NCBI GenBank assembly: GCA_047972415.1
Contig: JBKEAN010000093.1
Location: 1 to 18,353, forward strand
Direction of reading: 5' to 3'
Length of the DNA stretch: 18,353 nucleotides
Origin: Mangrovibacterium sp047972415
Lineage (GTDB): Bacteria > Bacteroidota > Bacteroidia > Bacteroidales > Prolixibacteraceae
In this document: positions 7,642-13,998 of the stretch, one piece after another
Layout: each line of letters starts with the position of its first letter
Numbering within the stretch: position 1 is the first letter of the stretch
Notes under the pieces: generated by a model
What the model saw: the letters and a program-made list of their open reading frames with translations, nothing else
Databases searched by the model: none
Told to the model about the DNA's origin: nothing
Made by a program: the position numbers and the translations under genes

Positions 7642-8865
7642 ATGAAAAACCGTTATGCCGTCCTAATCTTTTTAATGCCGTTTCTGGCATGCCAAGGTAC
7701 AAAAGAGCAAATCCCGGTGTTGGAAACCGGCTTGCAAAACCCTATGCCACAGGCTTGGATTGATAAAGATACCGGCCATAAAGTCATTCACATGGTTGAC
7801 CGCGAAGGCGAGAACCGCAGTTTCTATTTTCATAACAAGCCTTTTTTGCCGGCTACCGAAACCAGTAGCGAGAAGATGATTTTCTCGGGCAGCACGCCAG
7901 AAGGTTCGGAATTGTTTGCAGTGGATATGAAAACCCGTCGAACGGAACAACTCACGAACCAGGGAAAAGTATCGGGCGAAATACTCGGGCAAAAAACCCG
8001 AAGCGTGTATTATCAATCAGGCGACAGTGTATTTGTCACCAAGGTTGACACCAAAGAAACCCGGCTGATCTATGTATTTGCCGACACCCTCCGCGGGAAC
8101 ATTACCACTGTAAACGCCAACGAAACCCTTCTTTCGGGCGCATTAAACCAAGCCGAAGAGCGTGAAATATCGCGTAAATACCCAAAAAAAAGCGACTACT
8201 TTAACCGTATATACGAAGCAAAACTGGAACGGACACTTTTTACCATTGATGTTGAAACCGGCGAGATGAAGCGGATTTTTTCCGACCATGCCTGGTTGAA
8301 CCACATCCAGTTTTCGCCAACCGACCCGGATTTGCTGATGTTTTGCCACGAAGGCCCCTGGCACAAGGTTGACCGCATTTGGACCATCAACATCAGTGGC
8401 GGTGAACCCCGACTGATGCACGCCCGAACAATGGATATGGAAATAGCAGGCCACGAGTTTTTTAGCCCCGACGGACAACGCATTTGGTTCGACCTGCAAC
8501 TACCCCGGGGCAGCACTTTTTTTGTAGCGGGGGTTGATGTAAAAACCGGCGAAGAAACACGCTATCAACTGGGCCGGAACGAGTGGTCCATCCACTTCAC
8601 CACTTCGCCCGACCAAGGTTTGTTCGCCGGCGACGGCGGTGATCCGGGGCAAGTTGCTAAAGCCGAAGACGGCCGTTGGATTTACCTCTTTTACCCGGAA
8701 GGTGACCATTTTCGATCGGAGAAATTGGTGAACATGATGCACCACGATTACCAGCTGGAGCCCAACGTTCACTTTTCGCCCGACGGTAAATGGGTTATTT
8801 TCAGAGCTAATTTTGAAGGCCATTCCGATATTTATGCCGTTGAATTAGCAAAACAGCAGCAATAA
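7642..8865 (+). CDS. Oligogalacturonate lyase, polysaccharide lyase family 22, lipoprotein
   Basis: This 407-residue protein should cleave short (unsaturated) oligogalacturonides by beta-elimination, a late step of homogalacturonan breakdown. The family is a metal-dependent seven-bladed beta-propeller. Diagnostic stretches are TGHKVIHMVDREG near the N-terminus, NHIQFSPTDPDLLMFCHEGP (about 220-239) followed by WHKVDRIWTI, and LEPNVHFSPDGKWVIFR near the C-terminus. The mature length (about 390) equals the usual family length. I chose the ATG at 7642: the frame is open from 7594, but that start lies inside the hairpin, while MKNRYAVLIFLMPFLAC gives a lipoprotein signal with Cys17 followed by Gln. 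Classical members in enterobacteria are cytoplasmic, so a lipid-anchored form implies periplasmic action. It is the first enzyme gene of the run, with 39 bases to the next. Confidence 0.9.
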   Translation: MKNRYAVLIFLMPFLACQGTKEQIPVLETGLQNPMPQAWIDKDTGHKVIHMVDREGENRSFYFHNKPFLPATETSSEKMIFSGSTPEGSELFAVDMKTRRTEQLTNQGKVSGEILGQKTRSVYYQSGDSVFVTKVDTKETRLIYVFADTLRGNITTVNANETLLSGALNQAEEREISRKYPKKSDYFNRIYEAKLERTLFTIDVETGEMKRIFSDHAWLNHIQFSPTDPDLLMFCHEGPWHKVDRIWTINISGGEPRLMHARTMDMEIAGHEFFSPDGQRIWFDLQLPRGSTFFVAGVDVKTGEETRYQLGRNEWSIHFTTSPDQGLFAGDGGDPGQVAKAEDGRWIYLFYPEGDHFRSEKLVNMMHHDYQLEPNVHFSPDGKWVIFRANFEGHSDIYAVELAKQQQ

Positions 8866-8904
8866 GCTTATCTTGAACAAGCACTAAATTTATACTGGAA
8901 CGAT

Positions 8905-11772
8905 ATGATCCCGAACAAAAAACAAACCAAGCAACTGACGCTGAAGTTAGCTGCATCTTTATTGCTACTGGTTTCGGCAGCCTGCCAGTCGGACAAACAA
9001 GGCACCGCACCCGACTGGCCTGCTGTCAGCAATGAAACGCAACCTTGGACACGCTGGTGGTGGCATGGCAGTGCTGTAAATGCCGCCGACCTTACCGAAA
9101 ATATGCAAGTACTGCACGATGCCGGCTTTGGAGGGCTCGAAATCACCCCGATTTATGGTGTTAAAGGTGCCGAAACCCAAGATCTCAGTTTCCAATCGAA
9201 CGAATGGATGGACATGCTGCAACATACCTTACAGGAAGGCAAACGACTCGATCTGGGCATTGACCTGGCGAACGCATCAGGATGGCCTTTCGGAGGGCCT
9301 TGGGTGCAGGCTGATAATGCCTGTAGATATGTGACCTATATGCAGTATCACCTGAAGCAGGGCGAACGTTTGGCTGAAAAAGTAGTATTCACGCAGAAGC
9401 CTATTTTACGTATCGCCGGTCAGGCTAAGCTGAAAATTGAAGACATTAAGTTCCCGATTAGCAGCAATGCCAACTTACAGGATCTGGCACTCGATCAGGT
9501 TCGCTTCCCTGTTTCGCTTCCTCTTCAAAGCTTAATGGCATACAGCACAAAAGGCGAGACCATCGATCTGACGTCAAAAGTTGGCACCAATGGCACACTC
9601 GATTGGATTGCTCCCGAAGGCGACTGGGATTTGTATGCCGTTTTTGAGGGTTGGCACGGAAAAATGGTCGAACGTGCCGGAAAAGGCGGCGAAGGCAATG
9701 TGATTGACCACTTCTCCGAAAAAGCCGCCAAAAATTTTCTTGCCTTTTATGACTCCACCGCAACCGGACACGACCTGTCCGGACTTCGAGCTTTCTTTAA
9801 TGACTCCTACGAGGTGGACGATGCCAACGGCGAATCGGATTGGACTCCGCAGTTTTTCGAGGAGTTTAAAAGCCTGCGTGGCTACGATCTGCGCGAGCAT
9901 TTGCCTGCATTGTTCGGACAGGATTCGGAAGAATTGAATGCTCGCGTACTTTGCGACTACCGCGAAACCATTTCGGATTTGCTGCTAAGCCGTTTCACCA
10001 AAACGTGGGCCGATTGGGCAACAACACACCATGCAGGGATCCGCAACCAGGCTCACGGCTCCCCGGCGGCGATCCTCGATCTGTACGAAGCCAGCACCAT
10101 TCCCGAAACCGAAGGCACCGACCGCATGCGCATCAAAATGGCCACATCGGCTGGTCACGTCAGTGGAAAAGCACTAATTGCCTGTGAAGCTGCAACCTGG
10201 CTCGACGACCATTTCTTGTCCACCCTTCATGCTTCCAAAGAAAACTTCGACCGCTACCTGGCCAACGGAGTCAACCATATTGTTTATCACGGTACGCCCT
10301 ATTCGCCGGTCTCGGACCCATTCCCTGGCTGGATGTTTTATGCCTCGGTACATTATGCGCCAACCAATAGCTGGTGGCCTGATTTGAAAGCGTTGAACGA
10401 CTATGTTACCCGCAGCCAATCTTTCCTGCAACATGCTTCGCCCGATAACGATATGCTGCTGTACTTCCCCATTTACGATGCCTGGTCGGAACGGGGGCGC
10501 AGCCTGCTTCGCCACTTCGGCATGCACACCGAAAGCCTGACCAGGGAACTGAGCGAGCAGCTGATGGATGCCGGGTATAGCTTCGATTACATTTCGGATC
10601 GGCAGATTCAGCAGCTACAAAGCGATCAGGACTATATTAAAGCCAAAGGCGGAAGCTACAAAACCATTCTTGTGCCGGCCTGCGAATACATCCCCTTGGA
10701 AACGATCCAAAAGTTGAAAGAACTGGCCGAAGCTGGAGCAAATATCATTTTCCAGAGCAAATTGCCAACTGATATTCCCGGTCTGTCTAAGCTGGAAGAA
10801 CGCCAGAACGCCTACAAAAACTTGGTAGCCGACTTTAAATTTAAAAGCACGGGCAACATGGAACTCGCCCAAATAGGGCAAGGTGCCTTTGTTTGCAGCG
10901 CCGACGTTCCGGCCATGCTGAAACATTGCGCAGTACTTCCCGAGGAGATGGCCTCACTGGGCTTGTGGTTCAATCGGGTACTACGGGTCGAAGGTTCGTG
11001 CTATTTCATCGCCAACTGGAGTGGCAAAGCGATTGATCAGTGGGTGAAAATTGAGTCAGCCGGTAAAAATGCAGCTTGGTTCAACCCGCAAAACGGTCAA
11101 ATCGGGAAAGCGTTCACCCGCACAATTTCCGACGACCAATCGGAAGTTTACCTCCAACTGCAAGCGGGCGAAACGCTTATTTTACAGTGGTATCCCTATG
11201 ATTTCACCCTGCCGGATTACCCTATCTACAAACAAGAAATATCGAAAAACGAATTGACCGGCGACTGGCAGATCGGTTTCATCAAAGGTGGCCCCAGCTT
11301 ACCGGCATCCCTAACGACCAACAACTTGCAGTCCTGGCCCGACATCTCGGACGAACTGAAAGTTTTCTCGGGAACAGCATCCTACAAAATCAACTTTGCC
11401 AAACCTGCGGAACAGGCTCCGGCTTACCTGCTCGAACTGGGCGAAGTGCATCAATCGGCCAAAGTGATTTTGAATGGCGAAGAATTGGGAACCTTGTTCG
11501 GACCAAATTACCAACTTCCTATTCCTATCGACAAGCTGAAAGACAACAACGAACTGGAAATCCGTGTTTCGAACCTGATGGCTAACCGCATGATACAAAT
11601 GGACAAAGATGGCGGCGCTTACAAGAAATTTTACAATACCAACTTTGCGGCCAACAAAAAAGAAAACCGTGCCCCCGACGGCTTGTTTACAGCGGCCGCT
11701 TGGGAACCGCTACCCTCCGGATTGATTGGTCCGGTAAGCTTATCACCGCTTCAAACGAAAAAGTTGAATTAA
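8905..11772 (+). CDS. GH106 alpha-L-rhamnosidase, lipoprotein
   Basis: This 955-residue enzyme should release terminal alpha-L-rhamnose from rhamnogalacturonan-type oligosaccharides. The start of the mature protein has the GH106 hallmark PWTRWWWHGSAV, followed by DAGFGGLEITPIYGVKG and DLANASGWPFGGPW, typical of the family's TIM-barrel domain. Further barrel motifs are FFNDSYEVDDANGESDW, ACEAATWLDDHF and NHIVYHGTPYSP. The C-terminal part (from about residue 780) is a beta-sandwich of the galactose-binding type, with YLLELGEVHQSAKVILNG and ELEIRVSNLMANRMI. The signal is a lipoprotein type, LLLLVSAAC with Cys27 followed by QSDK. Length is normal to slightly short for the family. Known GH106 enzymes act in rhamnogalacturonan I and II loci, which fits the PL22 neighbour. 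Only 6 bases separate it from the next gene, so the two are almost surely co-transcribed. Confidence 0.92.
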   Translation: MIPNKKQTKQLTLKLAASLLLLVSAACQSDKQGTAPDWPAVSNETQPWTRWWWHGSAVNAADLTENMQVLHDAGFGGLEITPIYGVKGAETQDLSFQSNEWMDMLQHTLQEGKRLDLGIDLANASGWPFGGPWVQADNACRYVTYMQYHLKQGERLAEKVVFTQKPILRIAGQAKLKIEDIKFPISSNANLQDLALDQVRFPVSLPLQSLMAYSTKGETIDLTSKVGTNGTLDWIAPEGDWDLYAVFEGWHGKMVERAGKGGEGNVIDHFSEKAAKNFLAFYDSTATGHDLSGLRAFFNDSYEVDDANGESDWTPQFFEEFKSLRGYDLREHLPALFGQDSEELNARVLCDYRETISDLLLSRFTKTWADWATTHHAGIRNQAHGSPAAILDLYEASTIPETEGTDRMRIKMATSAGHVSGKALIACEAATWLDDHFLSTLHASKENFDRYLANGVNHIVYHGTPYSPVSDPFPGWMFYASVHYAPTNSWWPDLKALNDYVTRSQSFLQHASPDNDMLLYFPIYDAWSERGRSLLRHFGMHTESLTRELSEQLMDAGYSFDYISDRQIQQLQSDQDYIKAKGGSYKTILVPACEYIPLETIQKLKELAEAGANIIFQSKLPTDIPGLSKLEERQNAYKNLVADFKFKSTGNMELAQIGQGAFVCSADVPAMLKHCAVLPEEMASLGLWFNRVLRVEGSCYFIANWSGKAIDQWVKIESAGKNAAWFNPQNGQIGKAFTRTISDDQSEVYLQLQAGETLILQWYPYDFTLPDYPIYKQEISKNELTGDWQIGFIKGGPSLPASLTTNNLQSWPDISDELKVFSGTASYKINFAKPAEQAPAYLLELGEVHQSAKVILNGEELGTLFGPNYQLPIPIDKLKDNNELEIRVSNLMANRMIQMDKDGGAYKKFYNTNFAANKKENRAPDGLFTAAAWEPLPSGLIGPVSLSPLQTKKLN

Positions 11773-11778
11773 AAAACC

Positions 11779-13923
11779 ATGACTAAACGACAAAACTACC
11801 TTCTGGGGCTAGCCTTGCTGTTAACTGCAGGAGCCTGCCAACCCAATACACCCGAAATGATTGATCGCCAGGCGCTGGTGACCCGGAACAATGTAGAAAT
11901 TGCGGGCTTCGACTCATTATCCAGTCTATCGGTGGGCAACGGCAACTTTGCCTTTACGACTGACCTGACCGGGCTACAAACTTTTTACAAGGACTACGAA
12001 AACGGCGTACCTCTCGGAACCCAAAGCAACTGGGGCTGGCACAGCAATCCGAACGCCGAAAATTACCAGTGGTCGGAAACGCTGAAATACTGGGATGTGC
12101 AAGGTCGAATGGTTCCATACCGGCACCAGTTAAAAGACAATCCCCGCGCCAATGCGGCCTGTGACTATTTCCGGGAAAACCCGCACCGGCTGCACCTGGG
12201 CATGTTAGGCCTGAAGCTGACCAAAACCGATGGCACCGACGCCAGCTTGGCTGACATCAAGAATGCGCGACACTCGCTGGATATGTGGACCGGCAAAATC
12301 AGTTCTACTTTTGAATTTGAAGGTGAACCGGTAAAAGTTGAAACCTACTGCCACCAGCAAGTTGACGAGATTTCGACAAAGATTGAATCGCCTCTCATCG
12401 CTAAAAAGCAACTAGCCGTGCAACTGAAGTTTTCGGCCGGCGTCGCTGAAAATACCGATGCGGGCTACGATTTCAACTCGCCCGAAAAACACCAATCGAG
12501 CCTAAGGGAAAACACCGCAAACGATGCCAAAATCCATCGGCAGCTGGACACAACCAACTACGAAGTTGAACTGAGCTGGGTCGGCGATGCTGCTTTGGAC
12601 GAAGCCGAAGCGCATACCTTCATTCTTCAAGCCAAAAGCGGCGGAAGTTTGGAAGTGAACTGTCTGTTTGCCCCCTCGCTCGACGGGAAGCTTATTGCTG
12701 ACTTTGCTTCAAACCAAAAAAATAACCACGAAAAGTGGCCGGCCTTCTGGCAATCAGGTGGCGCAATCGATTTCTCGGGATGCACTGACCCGCGTGCAAA
12801 AGAATTGGAACGTCGCACGGTTTTAAGCCAATACCTTGTCCAAATTCAAAGTTCGGGCGATCTTCCCCCGGCCGAAACCGGCTTAACCTACAATAGCTGG
12901 TACGGCAAATACCACCTGGAAATGCACTGGTGGCACATGGCTCATTTTGCGCAATGGAATCGTCCCGAATACATGCTGAAGCAGATGGATTACTACAACG
13001 TGCTGTATGCGCAATCCGAACAAACAGCGAAGGAACAAGGGTACAAGGGTGTTCGATGGCCAAAAATGATCGGTCCAGATGGCGAAAACAGTCCGTCATC
13101 GGTGGGCTCGTACCTCATTTGGCAGCAGCCGCACATCATTTGGTTTGCCGAGCAAATTTACCGGGCCAATCCGGGCGAAGAGACCATCGATCGATTTAAA
13201 AAACTAGTGTTCGCAACAGCTGATTTTATGGCTGATTTCCCCGTTTGGAGCGAGCTTCAGCAACAATACAACTTGGAACCACCGCTCATTCCGGCGCAGG
13301 AACACTGGTCGCGCGAAACGACCCAGAACCCACCCTTTGAATTAGCCTACTGGCACTGGGCTTTGAGTATTGCCCAACAATGGAAAGAGCGCGCCGGCGA
13401 AGCAAGAGATAACAAATGGGATGATGTTCGGCAGAAGATGGCCACACCCAGCCAGGCCGACGGACTTTACCTTGGCATTCAGGGTGCTACCGACTCATAC
13501 ACCAATCCAGCGCAGATGGAAGACCATCCGGTCGTATTGGGCGCCTATGGCATTTTACCTGCCTGGGACAAATTGGACCCGGAAGTGATGCGCAAAACCA
13601 TGCATGTAATTGCCGAACGTTGGGACTGGCCATCAACCTGGGGCTGGGACTATCCCATGGCTACCATGTCGGCCGTGCGTTTGGGCGAACCCGAACTGGC
13701 CCTGGAATTTTTGTTGAAAGACGTGCAGAAGAACACCTACCTTAAAAACGGTCATAATTACCAAAGCGAGCGTTTGCGAATTTACCTGCCGGGCAATGGC
13801 GGTTTCCTGACGACGATTGCCATGATGTGTGCCGGGTGGGAAGGCTGCACCGAAACCAATCCCGGGTTTCCGAAAGATGGTAAATGGAATGTGAAATGGG
13901 AAAACCTGCAAGCAATGTTTTAG
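11779..13923 (+). CDS. Uncharacterised (alpha/alpha)6-barrel glycosidase-like lipoprotein
   Basis: This 714-residue protein starts with a lipoprotein signal, LLGLALLLTAGAC (Cys20), followed by Gln. The N-terminal half (about 30-330) looks like the beta-sandwich that precedes the barrel in GH65/GH95-type enzymes: SLSSLSVGNGNFAFTTDLTG and GVPLGTQSNWGWHSNP. The second half (about 345-690) has barrel-like motifs: GKYHLEMHWWHMAHF (376-390), then GYKGVRWPKMIGPDGENSPS, QQPHIIWFAEQIYR and WDWPSTWGWDYPM. Glu436 in GENSPS and Glu381 in HLEMHWW are possible catalytic acids, by analogy only. I do not recognise an assigned CAZy family. It sits 6 bases after GH106 and is followed by a terminator-like hairpin. 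An exo-glycosidase of rhamnogalacturonan side chains or disaccharides is the likeliest role, by context. The fold call is moderate and the substrate is unknown. Confidence 0.7.
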   Translation: MTKRQNYLLGLALLLTAGACQPNTPEMIDRQALVTRNNVEIAGFDSLSSLSVGNGNFAFTTDLTGLQTFYKDYENGVPLGTQSNWGWHSNPNAENYQWSETLKYWDVQGRMVPYRHQLKDNPRANAACDYFRENPHRLHLGMLGLKLTKTDGTDASLADIKNARHSLDMWTGKISSTFEFEGEPVKVETYCHQQVDEISTKIESPLIAKKQLAVQLKFSAGVAENTDAGYDFNSPEKHQSSLRENTANDAKIHRQLDTTNYEVELSWVGDAALDEAEAHTFILQAKSGGSLEVNCLFAPSLDGKLIADFASNQKNNHEKWPAFWQSGGAIDFSGCTDPRAKELERRTVLSQYLVQIQSSGDLPPAETGLTYNSWYGKYHLEMHWWHMAHFAQWNRPEYMLKQMDYYNVLYAQSEQTAKEQGYKGVRWPKMIGPDGENSPSSVGSYLIWQQPHIIWFAEQIYRANPGEETIDRFKKLVFATADFMADFPVWSELQQQYNLEPPLIPAQEHWSRETTQNPPFELAYWHWALSIAQQWKERAGEARDNKWDDVRQKMATPSQADGLYLGIQGATDSYTNPAQMEDHPVVLGAYGILPAWDKLDPEVMRKTMHVIAERWDWPSTWGWDYPMATMSAVRLGEPELALEFLLKDVQKNTYLKNGHNYQSERLRIYLPGNGGFLTTIAMMCAGWEGCTETNPGFPKDGKWNVKWENLQAMF

Positions 13924-13942
13924 AGGGAAGAAGCCTCCACAA

Positions 13943-13965
13943 CCCCTCCGATGGAGGGGGTTTTT
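13943..13965 (+). terminator. Terminator-like hairpin between the 714-residue gene and GH2
   Basis: CCCCTCC (13943-13949) and GGAGGGG (13953-13959) form a perfect 7-bp stem around a 3-base loop, followed by G and five T at 13961-13965. An adjoining AA/TT can extend it if the extra G is bulged. This fits an intrinsic terminator that would separate, or weaken, transcription between the first three enzymes and GH2. The G/C-rich arms resemble a dispersed repeat of Bacteroidota, so it may be a repeat copy rather than an evolved terminator. Confidence 0.65.
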
Positions 13966-13998
13966 AAAGACCTGAATTGAAAAATAAACGACTATAAG

